This document shows, in pieces, positions 51,801 to 60,890 of a stretch of DNA of 64,000 nt (position 1 is its first letter; every line of letters begins with the position of its first letter). The notes under the pieces were generated by a model that was not told the DNA's origin, made no database searches, and saw nothing but the letters and a program-made list of their open reading frames with translations. Position numbers and translations under genes: made by a program. Source of the DNA: Pagrus major (taxonomy: Eukaryota; Chordata; Actinopteri; Spariformes; Sparidae); assembly GCF_040436345.1 (NCBI RefSeq), contig NC_133234.1, forward strand, positions 13,532,446 through 13,596,445, in the 5' to 3' direction.

Positions 51801-54800
51801 ACATGCTGAGCTACAAACGGTGCTTTGTCAGGAGATTTCTGACAGACACAACTGTGCCCTTCTGATGCAAAACTGGAAGTGACCAAAACACAGCTGAATC
51901 TTTGGGACTACAGTACAGGACAACATTCAAATAGTCAGAAATAGATTCCTATCTATGACAGCATTGTGCGCTCCAGCACTGAACGTTGTGGAAAAATGAA
52001 CAGCAAACAATGAACCACAAGACATGACCTTCAGGGAGAAGGGGGGGCCCTCCAGACACAGCACCGCTCCCCCCGAAAAAGAGAATCAAATACGGGCACA
52101 CAAAGTCCGATTTTGGAGGGGGGCAAAGGGGCATCTTGTACATGCTGAGCTACAAACGGTGCTTTGTCAGGAGATTTCTGACAGACACAACTGTGCCCTT
52201 CTGGTGGAAGTGACCAAAACACAGCTGAATCTGTGGGACTACAGTACAGGACAACGTTCAGAACATTCTGTCAGAAGTGGATTTCATACATGAAGTACTT
52301 ATTTTAAAAAGAAGAATGCAGTTTTTAGAAATTCTGCATCTAATATTTATTATTTACTATTTGTTAAAGGAGAACTATGTAGTTTTGGGGAAGAAATTTT
52401 AATCAGAAGAGAAAGATCTTCATTGACTGATTTTTCATGCCTAAACAAACAAACTCAACTCAACAACACAATTTCATACTGATTTACTTTGTTTATATTT
52501 GGCGGACCCTGCCACCTTTCTAGCTTCAAACAGTGATCTGGGGACCTTATTTTCCTCGGAGAACAGCTTGTTTACTCAGTTATGGAACAGATAAAATTCT
52601 GAGTTTGTATTATTACCTCATTGTTATTGTAAATATTAAAATTCTGAGTTTGAATTTCTTTCTTTCTCCAAAACTACACAGTGCCCCTCTATTGTACAGT
52701 AGGTCCAATTCATTCAGTTTGACCTCCTTTAACCAGACATTTCATCCCCAATAAAGCTTTTTTCCTTATATATCTGTACGTTTCACTTTTCCAAAAGGTA
52801 CCCTCATCAATCTCTGATTCCAGCTTCTTAAATGTTAATATTTTCTGGTTTCTTTACTCCTCTGAGACAGTAAACTGAATAGCTTTGGGTTGTGGTCATT
52901 GTTTATTGTTTACATTTATAAACATTTTTCACCATTTCACCACAGAGCAAAGAACTAATCGATTAATCAAGAAACTGTCGAGAGATTAGCCAGCAATGAA
53001 AACAATCGTGAGTTGCAGCCCGACCCTAAAAACATCATCTCCTTCATCTCAGTTTAACACCAAATATTCACCCTGCTAAATGACAAGCAATTACATGAAA
53101 TTAGATTACCTCAGGATCAATAACAATAACCACAGTTCATCAGTGCTTGGTTATTCAGTTAGGATTGTTGTAACTGGAGCAGATTGGCATTTAAAACAGT
53201 GAGTTTGAATAAAGAAATCAGATGCAAATGATATGGCGTAACACCTCATCAAACAGAGACATATACATCCATAAATTTTACCAAACAGTCGTCCTACAGT
53301 CTCTGTAAGCATTGTCAGATTTTAAGATGACAGAGGAAAAAAGAAAACGGCTTTAAAAAACAGAAAATACAGAAGATAATCAATTGATTATCAATCAATA
53401 GGCACACAAAAGGGCCCGTGTAGGAAGATTGGATGACTCGAGCCTCCACAGATAATCGAAGATGCAAAGACAAGGGTCCCCTACCCCCACCATGCAACAT
53501 CTCTCCCTCTCTGTCTCTCTGTGGCTGTCACCTCCTCCCTGTTTGTCTCAAAACCCCTCTTCCTCCCTCTCCGTCTCCCTCTTTCCCCTCAATTCCTCTC
53601 CAACTATCTCACCCCTTCTCCATTTCCCCTCGATCCGTCTATCCCTCTCACTCCCACCCCACCCACCCCCTCTCTCTCCACCTCCTCCACCTCTTTTCTC
53701 TTCCTCCAGCGCTCCCCCCCTCCTCTCTCCCGTGTCTACTGCAGCAGAAAATCCAGCACAGACACCAGCATGTGTGTGTTTGTACATGTGTGTGTGCCAC
53801 TACGGTAGATCCACGAGCGAGCCTCACACGATCATGTGCAAAGAGGGGAGGGGGGGTGAGATTTTTTTTTAAAAAAAGGGAGAAGAAAAAAAAGCTCTGC
53901 ATGTGTGTCGAACGCTCTGATCAAAACATTGATTGCTGATGCGTTACATCACAGCCACACAAACAAAACCCCCTTAAATCATTAGAGTAATGTCTCTCCT
54001 CCTGTCTCCCTCTATTTCCTCTCGTCTCCCTCTTCTTCCCTCTGTCTCCCTCTCATCTGTCTCATTGTATTTCCACATCAGCATCTCATTTTTTGTCTGT
54101 CCTCGCCTCCCTCTCTCCCTCCCTCTCCATCCTCTCCGTCTTCTCTCTCCACGTATAATTTGCATCTCTCACGGCCGAAAAAGACCAAAAAGGTTCTGCC
54201 CACGTCGGACGGGATACTTTTAGAAAAGAGCGAGCGATCTGGGTCACAACACTGTTTGACGTATAGTGCTGGCATATCAGACCGCCGGAGAGAAATGGGG
54301 CTGCGTTCACCCACAAATAGAGCCGGTGTTGTGCAGCCACTGAAATGAATCCCACCAACTACCTGCTCTGTACTCTGCCTAACCCCCCAACGTGGCGTCA
54401 CAAGCACCACCATCTGCAGCCATTACACTTAATGAACCATACTTTTTCTATGATTCATGAGATCTTGGCCACTGTAACCAGCGGATGTGCTGTGAAACTG
54501 TACATTACATAATATACAAGCATTCTGGCGGCTAAGCAGCAGGTACAGTAGCTCGAATCCAAAGTAAAGCAATGCTGCAAGATTGGGCACCACTTCTGTT
54601 TACAATCCAAACACTAAAGCTGTCTCGCTCTCGTGCAACATCTGGACATGCTGCAAAGAGCTGCCCCACTGTGGGCTGTGAGTAGGGGCAGAAAGAGGTG
54701 GGATGGTGAGAAATCAATTGGGGTGAGAGTGACAGAGAAGCACTTCCTGCCTGATCCCAAGTCCGGAGAGGCGGATCAGGTGGCCTGAACCAGACTATCC

Positions 54801-56743
54801 GTCCATCACTTTCCCCTTCCCTTGGAGGGAACCGAATCTGGGAGTGTGGATCTATACCTGGTGCCAGAAGAGGTGTGTGTGCAGCTAATGTCTTTAACTC
54901 TGTTAAGCACTGTATGCACTGCTGAGTGTGCGGTGATTTGTGTTTTTGCTCACAGATATTCAGTTTTTTCTTTCGGTGTGATGCCATGAACCGGCCACTG
55001 CAGGTGTCTGCTGACTGTCTGGTTTTTTGCATGTGCACCTACAGGATGCATGCATTCACACACCCTCACACCAGGAAAACAGTGGTGATAAAAGCACAAG
55101 AAGCACAAGACAAGGACGATCAAACTCTGTCACTGGATTCGCCAAACACCAGGAATCAAAGCAGCTGTGATCAAGCAGCTGGATCCGTCTGTAACTGGAG
55201 GGTCTGAGAAAAAAAAAAAGAAGCCAGGAGCCCACTGTAACTGTTTTCATGTGCCATGGATCAAAAACACAGTCAGGGGTACTTGTTACTCAACACCTGT
55301 ATGATCAAATGCCATCAAACGTTTTCTGTTAAGAGCCAAATCATTAACTATTTACACGCAAACAATCAAGGGTGTTCCAACATTGGGGGCAAGTTAATGC
55401 GTAAAAGCAATAAAGCCCGTGCGTAAAAGCCATGTAGCATTCAACTGGGGCACAAAAAAAACAAGCCAGCAGACTGTAGCACCACCAAGGACAAATGTGG
55501 GGGAAGACATGCACCCCAACACTGACGACTCGGCGTCGTGTGAGCCTCCTCAGCGCGCTGCTACGATAAATAAGACGAAACATGAAATACGGCGCATTGA
55601 TGTGCATCGTAAACGGACAAATGCCACCTAATGAAGGTGTTTGGATGCGTGGAGCGCAGCGGATGCCGCGTTTGGAGGCAGATATGTATTAAAGCTGCTC
55701 CAGTAGCAGAATACGGCGATAGGAAATATGATGGCAATAAAAACGGCATTCAGTGTGAAAGCAGCTCGTGTTGAAACATGTCATATATCAGGTGAAAGAC
55801 GTGGAGGTGATGTGTTGGACGGAAACACTCAACTAGTAGCCATCTACCATTAGATATAGCTGTCATACCGTTTTTCCATCTCCCTGTGCTATAAGCATCA
55901 ATTATTCAATATGAGTAAGTTTACATCCTGCCCCTTAATGCAAGACATAGAGCACACAGTCATCATGATCAGCAGTGATAATGTGGACAGGACATTTAAA
56001 AAAAAACAAAAAACAGAAAGTTTTAAAAACTTATGATGACTGAAGCAGAGCTCATGAGGCAGAATATGCAACAGTACAGAAACAAGTTGGTCCCTTCCAG
56101 GAGAGACGTGGGGGGAACTCACCCGGGCATATTTGGAGGAGTACGGGTCTTCAAACAGAGCCCATATTCTGGGCTGCCAGGTTTTCCACCAGCCGGCTTT
56201 CCTCGCGTCCTCCTGCATGCACAGTCTTTTCAAGTCCCCGTCCGCGCCGCCCAGCGCCGGGTCGTCGTCCGGCGCGTCCGGTTCTGGAGTCTCGAAGCTG
56301 TCCAGCGCCTCCTCCGCATCCCGGTGCTGCCGGTAATTCATCCAGCAACACGCCTCCACGTCCGTCTCATCGATGCCCCAGAAGGCCAGCTCCTCTTCGA
56401 ACAGGGGGCCGCACACATCGTTGGGACAGTGCAACTTCCCGGTGCGGTAATAGTTGAGGATGAAGGAAAACACTGACGGGTGGCGGTCGAAGAAGAACTC
56501 GTCTAATTTGGGGTCGTAGTCGAAGTTGCTGAACGCGTCCGGCTCGGTGAGCCACGATAAGCGGGTACCGGGCAGCGTTTTTAGGGTGCTCCGGTAGGTC
56601 TCATGCCGCACCCCCCCGCAGTTTATCACGATTTTCTCGCTTTCCGACGGACAAGTCATGTCTGCGCTGTAACATGCTTTGTTGGACGACTTGTTCCCAC
56701 CCTTGCGCCCTTTGAAAGAGGATACACACACCGAACTGAGCAT
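30591..56743 (-). CDS. kcnc3: Kv3-family voltage-gated K+ channel alpha subunit, KCNC3 (Kv3.3)-like, four coding exons
   Basis: Exons 56743-56123, 34664-33683, 31917-31723 and about 30706-30591 join in phases 0, 1 and 1 to about 637 residues. The N-terminus [15 protein letters not shown] matches the inactivation peptide of mammalian Kv3.3. The T1 domain carries the Zn site H105-X5-C111-X20-C132-C133 used by Kv2-Kv4 and absent from Kv1. S1 starts at 208, S4 is [16 protein letters not shown] (328-343), the filter is TLGYGD (417-422), and the S6 hinge is PVP (448-450). After S6 comes the Kv3 signature [14 protein letters not shown] (466-479). The C-tail has the Kv3.3-type blocks [13 protein letters not shown] and RACFLL and ends [13 protein letters not shown], close to mammalian Kv3.3. 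Kv3.3 opens at positive voltages and closes fast, supporting high-frequency firing; human mutations cause SCA13. A teleost a/b duplicate cannot be told apart here. Confidence 0.93.
30707..31722 (-). other. kcnc3: kcnc3 intron 3
   Basis: A GT-AG intron of about 1.0 kb, phase 1. It holds an (AAAT)n tract at 30867-30895 and, from about 30896 to 31360, a stretch that is purine-rich on the plus strand, so the transcribed RNA is pyrimidine-rich over more than 400 bases. No other gene is seen in it. Confidence 0.75.
30867..30895. repeat. (AAAT)n microsatellite in kcnc3 intron 3
   Basis: About seven AAAT units. Confidence 0.9.
31723..31917 (-). CDS. kcnc3: kcnc3 coding exon 3 (C-tail)
   Basis: The acceptor CTTCCCTCCAG|ATTCC at 31918/31917 restores D535 with the last base of exon 2. 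It encodes [19 protein letters not shown] and then a Ser/Pro/Arg-rich stretch with RACFLL (580-585) and DGNVRK (594-599). These match the equivalent Kv3.3 cytoplasmic tail in order. The length, 195 bases, is a multiple of three, so skipping it would keep the frame. The donor is AAAG|GTACGT at 31723/31722, phase 1. Confidence 0.9.
31918..33682 (-). other. kcnc3: kcnc3 intron 2
   Basis: A GT-AG intron of 1.8 kb, phase 1. It contains a small hAT-type element with a near-perfect 8-bp target duplication (32556-32707) and a decayed copy of the TAGGGCTGCA-type repeat at about 32295-32490. The remainder is unremarkable. Confidence 0.8.
32556..32707. mobile_element. Small hAT-type MITE in kcnc3 intron 2
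   Basis: The ends TAGGGATGGGATGATA and (reverse complement) TAGGCATGGGGCGATA form a terminal inverted repeat. The flanks TTATATAC and TTGTATAC match at 7 of 8 bases, as expected for an 8-bp hAT target duplication. Its length is 152 bp. Confidence 0.65.
33683..34664 (-). CDS. kcnc3: kcnc3 coding exon 2 (S1 to proximal C-tail)
   Basis: The acceptor TTTCCTCCAG|TATGTG at 34665/34664 opens S1 ([18 protein letters not shown]). The exon carries the whole membrane core, residues 208-534 plus one base. N-glycosylation sites NKT (237) and NVT (246) lie in the S1-S2 loop. S3-S6 are almost identical to mammalian Kv3. After CKPD (488-491) the tail is short and Gly/Met-rich, where mammalian Kv3.3 has a long proline-rich insert. 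The donor is CGAG|GTGAGA at 33683/33682, phase 1. Confidence 0.95.
39278..39410 (+). mobile_element. Teleost interspersed repeat (AAGTAC type), second copy
   Basis: It carries ACTAAGTACAATTTACTCAA, then TCTGCTACTTACCACTCCAC, in the same order as the reverse complement of the copy at 1-212. It is degraded. Confidence 0.5.
40582..41535. mobile_element. Teleost repeat (GGGCTGGG...GTGATAT type) split by a later insertion
   Basis: The left half is 40582-40737 (opening GGGGCTGGGTAGTATG, then GGTTTTAAAGGCTGTATTAC); the right half is 41367 to about 41535 (GCAATATCAATATGGAGATA, then TTTGGTCAAAAACATTGTGA). The halves are continuous in the fish consensus I remember, and the right terminus is eroded. 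Confidence 0.5.
40738..41366. mobile_element. hAT-like element nested inside an older repeat
   Basis: The 629-bp insert starts TAGGGATAC and ends with the reverse complement of TAGGGATGT. It is flanked by TAACTGAT and TTACTGAT, an 8-bp duplication with one change. No transposase frame is present. Confidence 0.6.
42651..42672. repeat. (GA)n microsatellite
   Basis: A short GA run within a longer purine-rich tract. Confidence 0.85.
44335..44650. mobile_element. Full-length hAT-like non-autonomous element
   Basis: It starts TAGGGCTGCAGCTAAC and ends GCTAATCGTTGCAGCTCTA, which are inverted repeats of each other. The flanks CTTCCCTT and GTTCGCTT match at 6 of 8 bases, consistent with an old 8-bp target duplication. 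Related fragments are at 5331, 32295, 47130 and 52805. Confidence 0.65.
44700..45110. repeat. Probable percomorph interspersed repeat
   Basis: Segments such as AGGAGTCGGTGTGGACCAAA and TTCAAATGAATGCTAATGTA recall a common fish repeat. Ends are not defined. Confidence 0.35.
46049..46071. repeat. (AC)n microsatellite
   Basis: A short perfect CA run. Confidence 0.9.
47130..47330. mobile_element. Decayed TAGGGCTGCA-type repeat fragment
   Basis: Segments resembling AATTAGTCGATGAAAGGATC and AACTATTTTGACAACCAATT follow the order of the hAT-like repeat elsewhere in the window, heavily mutated. Confidence 0.35.
48965..49445. mobile_element. Large fold-back element
   Basis: The left arm has CTTTCTTGCCAAGATCGAGA, ATACCACTCTCATGTCTGTG and AAATATGAAGCTGGAGTCAG. 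The right arm carries their complements in reverse order (TTTCCAGTCTTTGTGCTAAC, then TCTCAGCAAGAAAGCAGG). This palindromic organisation is typical of a fold-back element common in percomorph fish. Confidence 0.6.
51275..52292. repeat. Three-copy tandem array, unit about 339 bp
   Basis: The phrase TCTATGACAGCATTGTGCGC starts at 51275, 51613 and 51952. Copies 2 and 3 differ by only a few bases; copy 1 is slightly more divergent; copy 3 has an 8-base deletion near 52203 and an altered tail. Each unit has an open minus-strand frame of about 64 codons, but this is explained by recent duplication. Confidence 0.9.
52368..52693. mobile_element. MITE with GTAGTTTTGG-type terminal inverted repeats
   Basis: The left end AACTATGTAGTTTTGGGGAA and the reverse complement of the right end, CACTGTGTAGTTTTGGAGAA, match. 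The interior has GTTTATATTTGGCGGACCCT and no coding capacity. I recognise it as a repeated teleost element. Confidence 0.6.
52805..53025. mobile_element. hAT-like element fragment (TAGGGCTGCA type), right part
   Basis: It runs from TCTGATTCCAGCTTCTTAAA through AGAACTAATCGATTAATCAA to GTGAGTTGCAGCCCGACCCTA-like termini. It shares the order of the other copies but lacks the left end. Confidence 0.55.
56123..56743 (-). CDS. kcnc3: kcnc3 coding exon 1 (inactivation peptide and T1 domain)
   Basis: This exon encodes residues 1-207. The first ATG (56743-56741) has a poor context (T at -3), whereas an in-frame ATG at 56659-56657 (M29) has G at -3 and lies just before T1. T1 runs from about KIVINCGG (37-44) to [13 protein letters not shown] (138-150), with the Zn-binding His and Cys residues present. 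The exon closes with [14 protein letters not shown], and the donor is CGG|GTGAGT at 56123/56122, phase 0. The exon is clearly more GC- and CpG-rich than its surroundings. Confidence 0.92.
56150..56660. promoter_or_regulatory. CpG-rich island over kcnc3 exon 1
   Basis: CG dinucleotides are frequent here (for example around 56230-56300 and 56520-56600) while the flanks are CpG-poor and AT-rich or CT-rich. CpG islands over the first exon commonly mark vertebrate promoters, but coding constraint on the T1 exon also raises GC, so the promoter role is an inference. Confidence 0.45.
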
Positions 56744-56810
56744 AGAGGACCGGGGGGGAGGGAGAGGATGAGAGAAACCGAAGGGAGGAGGAGGGAGGAG
56801 TCTGAGGAGT

Positions 56811-56812
56811 CT
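56811..56812 (-). promoter_or_regulatory. Candidate 3' splice site in the kcnc3 5' UTR
   Basis: On the minus strand, 68 bases before the first kcnc3 ATG, a run of pyrimidines ends in CTCCCCGCAG, an excellent acceptor. Its use would remove the in-frame upstream ATG at 56875-56873 and imply a non-coding exon further right. I could not fix the matching donor; minus-strand GTGAGT/GTAACT/GTGAGA motifs near 63872, 62512 and 60058 are candidates. Confidence 0.45.
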
Positions 56813-57426
56813 GCGGGGAGAGAAAAAGGGCAGAAATTTTAGCAGAAGGGAGACATAGATGTGGATTATCAACATTGCAATACAGAAAAACGAAGAACCA
56901 CACGCTCGGTGAGCAGCTGTGTTGTGCAGTTATTCACTTGATAATCAGCTGGTGGGAAAGGGGCGCAAAAAAATGACCTTGTGCAGGTGCAGTGGGTGAG
57001 GTAGGGGAGGGGAGGGGGAGTGCATCAGACAGGCAGGCAAGTTTTTCTTTTGACACACAGCATCCTGGCGTGCAAAGACGCCTTCAACTTGTATCAAAAC
57101 AGGTGGCTTTGAGCGCATTCATGAGTCAGCATCCTGTCAGTGATGACAGTGAAGATACCCCCAGAGTCAAGGGGAGGGGGGTCCCAATCCTCACCCCCTC
57201 CTCCAACCACAATTGCATGCTCTCCTCAAGAATCACTAAATTGATCCGGTTGCATGCAAATCCTCTCCCTAACGAGGCCACTGTGAGACTTGTGAGCATC
57301 CCTCCCCACCTTGCTGTTAAAACCCTGCTCTGGCCACCCCCAGGAGGAGAAAACTGGGGATCCATCTCCAGTCTTCTTCCCCCCTTCCCTGAGAATGCCT
57401 CTCTGACGTAAGGTGGCGCAGCACCA

Positions 57427-57470
<44 letters not shown>
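57427..57470. repeat. (GT)n microsatellite
   Basis: A GT run with one TTT interruption. Confidence 0.95.
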
Positions 57471-57471
<1 letters not shown>

Positions 57472-57627
57472 ATTGCCTCCCGAGAGTGCAGTGTCCGTAC
57501 TAATGTTAGATCTCCTCAATCAGCCTATGTGCGTGCTACACACACTGCTGCAGCCCCCTCCGACCGCAACTGAGACTCATGCGATGCACAATTATGTCAA
57601 TGCATCCCTCTGCCACCTCTCCCATGC

Positions 57628-57629
<2 letters not shown>

Positions 57630-57696
<67 letters not shown>
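57630..57696. repeat. (GT)n microsatellite, 67 bp
   Basis: An uninterrupted alternating purine-pyrimidine run. Confidence 0.97.
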
Positions 57697-57699
<3 letters not shown>

Positions 57700-57883
57700 G
57701 ACATGTGGAGGGTTGAAGAGGGGGGAGGCCATAAATCTGTTTGTTTTTTCCTTCACGGGAAAAGGACAGAACAATGAGGAAAACAATGGGAGAGAGATGG
57801 AGGGAGAAGAAGTGGGATGCAGGAGCAGCTACAGTCTCTCCCCCTGTTAATGGAAGAAGGGGGTTGAGGAGAGAGTGTGCAGG

Positions 57884-57911
57884 GGGAGGAGGAGGAGGAG
57901 GAGGAGGAGGC
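57884..57911. repeat. (GGA)n trinucleotide repeat
   Basis: About nine GGA units. Confidence 0.9.
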
Positions 57912-58222
57912 ATCGAAAAGGAGAGTGCACTATAAAAGTGAATGAATTCTGCTGCAGTAAAAAGCCAGAGTTATTTGCTCTCCCTCTCCTTCTCCTTCTT
58001 CTGCCAGCGAGGTCAGATGATTCGCCCGCGAGCTGCCTCCCCATCAGGGAGGCTCACGACGCTTCAGAAAAGAGACACGCGTTCGCAGCCAAAGCAGCCC
58101 ATACATGCACCGTATCTATGTTGTTAACCTTTTTTCTCTATTCAAAGAAATGCACCACTCTCTCTCCCCCCCCCTTCCTCTCCCAGCTCTCACTGGCCCT
58201 CCCCCTCTCTCCTTCCCTCCTA

Positions 58223-58225
<3 letters not shown>

Positions 58226-58276
<51 letters not shown>
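58226..58276. repeat. (CT)n microsatellite, 51 bp
   Basis: A perfect CT run within a kilobase-scale pyrimidine-rich region. Confidence 0.95.
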
Positions 58277-58279
<3 letters not shown>

Positions 58280-60340
58280 GCCTCACTTTCTCTCCCTCGT
58301 CCGCTCTCATGTTCCGCATAAAGGAGTCACATTTCATTGAAGGAGGCGAATCAGGGCTTCATTTCTTCTTCCTCTTCCTCCCTCTCGCAACATATTCCGA
58401 ATCCAGTGTCCTCTCTCCTTCCCCCTCACTTCATTTTACCCTAATGCATCATTCTCCCATTTCTCCCCTCTCTTTCGTCCTTCCTGTCCCATTCTGTCCC
58501 CCTTTCCCAAAGTCTCCTCACTTTGGGTCAACTCTCTCCTCTTCTTCTTCTTCTTCTCCCCACTCAGACTTTTGCTTCCCTCCATGTAGGACACTGCAGT
58601 CTTTTTTCCCTACTTGTTCCCTGTGTTCACTCTTGTTTTCATCGTTTCACTGCACTTTTTAAACCTGCAGAAACAACTTTTTGTTCGTGGAAAAGTTTGC
58701 TGTCTCTCTTTTCTCTTCAGATCTTCTGTTGAGTTTAAGTTTCTTTGTTTTTTTCTGGTTTTTATTTTGACTTTTTTTTCAATCTCTCTGTATTTACTTT
58801 TTGGAGATCCTGGAAAAAGACTTACCACTACCACAAGGTAAGATACTACTAAGACCGAGGCTACTGCATGGGTATCCCAGTTTGGAAACATTACTACACA
58901 AATCTTTTAGCGCTGTGTGACAAAAACTAAAAAGGACGTGTCCTTGCTGCAGGAGCATCAAATCTGCTTGCTTGACAAAAAAAAAAATCCTGCACTCCTG
59001 AGTTTGAGAGTTGTACTGCATCATTCCTCCAAAGTAGTTTAAGCCTGAATCTGTGCAGCAAAAACTCTCAAAAAACAATTAATTTAATTCTACTTGCATC
59101 TAAAACTAAACAGTTTAGAAGTGAGGTCAGGCGGGGAGAGTGTGAAAAGAGTCAGCCTCAGCCTGTGGGGCTGTCCAGCAGGAACCGCTCGTGTTGTGGG
59201 ATGGATTATATTTCAGCACCATGGACAGCGGCGCTCACTCTCCCCCTCTCTCCCCTCTCTCTCTGGGACAAAACTCTCCTCTGACAGGACGCCAAACTTT
59301 CCAGAAGCAGCTCTTGTGATCTCACTGAGAAACTTTTATTCCTTAGATGACCTTTTTTCTTTCTTTCTTTCTTCCTTTCTTTCTTGGACTTCACTTTGTA
59401 ACTCTGCGCCTCTCACTTCTACCTCATAGTCAGCCGTGTCTTATTGGTGAACTGCTGAATATTTTATACACGGACAGCCACAAGTCTGTAACTGTGGTTA
59501 AGTGCCTTTTTGTGCCCTCCGAGTCGTGTGTGGTAAGATTATTGATTTTGAAATTTTACTTAAGTATTATTTTTATGCGTTAAAGCAAATTTAGAGGTTA
59601 ATTGCAGCCCCAAAACTAATTACAATTTAAAACAAAAAAGTAATCTTCAGATCTCTCTGGTTGCATTTCAGGAGAATGTCCGCAGTTTCAGGGTTTGGGC
59701 TTAAAAGGGGGGGAGGTAAGCACATCTCTTTAAGAGCCAGCCTCAGCAAAAAAAGGGTAGCAAAGAGGGGGGACAGCCAGCATGAGGAGGAGGAGGGGGG
59801 GGCTGAAGCTCCAGAAGGTGAGGTGCAAAATGGAGGAAGATCCGGAGTACGCATGAGGAAGAGGCTAGAAACTGAGCAGAGAGGGAGCAGAGAGGAGAAA
59901 CAATCTCCACCACCACCTCTCTTCCTCTCCGCTGCAGCATTTCCTGCCTCGGCCACCATGTCCTGCGCCACCCTGCTACCACTGCCTCACCACTGCACTC
60001 ACACAGGGGGGAAGGAAAGCGAGAGGAGGGGAGGGAGGAGGGAGACGCATACTCTCACCTGGCTGCAACAAACAGGCAAAGAAATGAGCAGAAATGAGGC
60101 TTAATGATCATGAGAGGAGATGATTTCTACGTTGGACTGATAGATCAGGAGAACGGGGCCGAAGGGAGAGGAACATTCATGCACACCAGCTCGCGCACGA
60201 AGCCTGCACTGACGCTAATATATATTAGCAGAAACACTGCAGCAAGAGGGGGGAGGGAGCGCGGGATTATGGGATGCATTGACTGTGAGGTACCAGCAGC
60301 AGTAACCGGGGGGAGGGGAGGAGAGCGCACACAAGAGAGA

Positions 60341-60415
60341 GAGGAGAGGAGAGGAGAGGAGAGGAGAGGAGAGGAGAGGAGAGGAGAGGAGAGGAGAGGA
60401 GAGGAGAGGAGAGGA
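60341..60415. repeat. (GAGGA)15 pentanucleotide repeat
   Basis: Fifteen exact units on the plus strand; homopurine and mirror-symmetric. Confidence 0.97.
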
Positions 60416-60626
60416 GAAGGCAAGGGAGGAATTTGGAGGAGTGCTGACTATGCGGAACAGACCCTGGCAGAAAAAGCAAAAAACCTTTACCAATCACAGA
60501 GGGGAGGGAGAGATGAGAGGGAGATGGAGATGGAGAGGATGGGAAGGCGAAGGAAAGAGAGGGGAGAAAAGGGGAGGGGAAAAAAACACCTTGCAGTGGC
60601 TCAGGATAGCACCTGAATGGCTGCAA

Positions 60627-60628
<2 letters not shown>

Positions 60629-60699
<71 letters not shown>
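60629..60699. repeat. (GT)n microsatellite, 71 bp
   Basis: An uninterrupted run followed directly by a GA tract. Confidence 0.97.
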
Positions 60700-60702
<3 letters not shown>

Positions 60703-60854
60703 AGAGAGAGAGGTGTGTGTTATATCACCAATAAGAGAGGAGTGATTAGGAGAGAGGAGGAGAGGAAGGAAAACAAGTGTAGGGATGTGAAAGGGACATG
60801 CAGCTGAGCTCTGGGGGGGAAGAAGGAGGCGAGTGTGTAATGTATGTGTGTGTG

Positions 60855-60858
<4 letters not shown>

Positions 60859-60887
<29 letters not shown>
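60859..60887. repeat. (GA)n microsatellite
   Basis: A perfect GA run directly after a GT run. Confidence 0.93.

Positions 60888-60890
<3 letters not shown>

Larger units (their letters stand above)
34665..56122 (-). other. kcnc3: kcnc3 intron 1 (21.5 kb)
   Basis: This phase-0 GT-AG intron separates the T1 exon from the membrane-core exon. Named repeats within it are listed separately. Between them, 34810-37450, 37960-39270, 41640-44330, 45110-48960, 49445-51270 and 53030-56120 hold no recognisable gene. Pyrimidine-rich tracts occur at 53500-53720 and 53995-54150, and a purine-rich tract at 42600-42900; these produce long open frames without codon character. Confidence 0.85.

Noticed and set aside
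51275..52292. CRISPR-like or gene-family interpretation of the three repeats
   Set aside because: Units are 339 bp with no spacers, in a vertebrate intron; the 64-codon frames persist only because copies are nearly identical.
53433..53939. 168-codon plus-strand frame and overlapping frames
   Set aside because: Ser/Pro/Leu low-complexity product of a CT-rich tract; several frames are open at once, as expected from composition.
56033..56476. 147-codon plus-strand open frame
   Set aside because: Antisense shadow of kcnc3 exon 1 (T1 domain).
57875..58662. Long plus-strand frames with Leu-Ser repeats
   Set aside because: They are translations of the (CT)n microsatellite region.
58800..58845. 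Plus-strand splice donor CACAAG|GTAAGA as evidence of a divergent gene
   Set aside because: No open frame, acceptor or partner exon could be supported.
60104..60616. 170-codon plus-strand frame rich in Arg/Glu/Gly
   Set aside because: Generated by the (GAGGA)n array; the pentamer has no stop in any frame.
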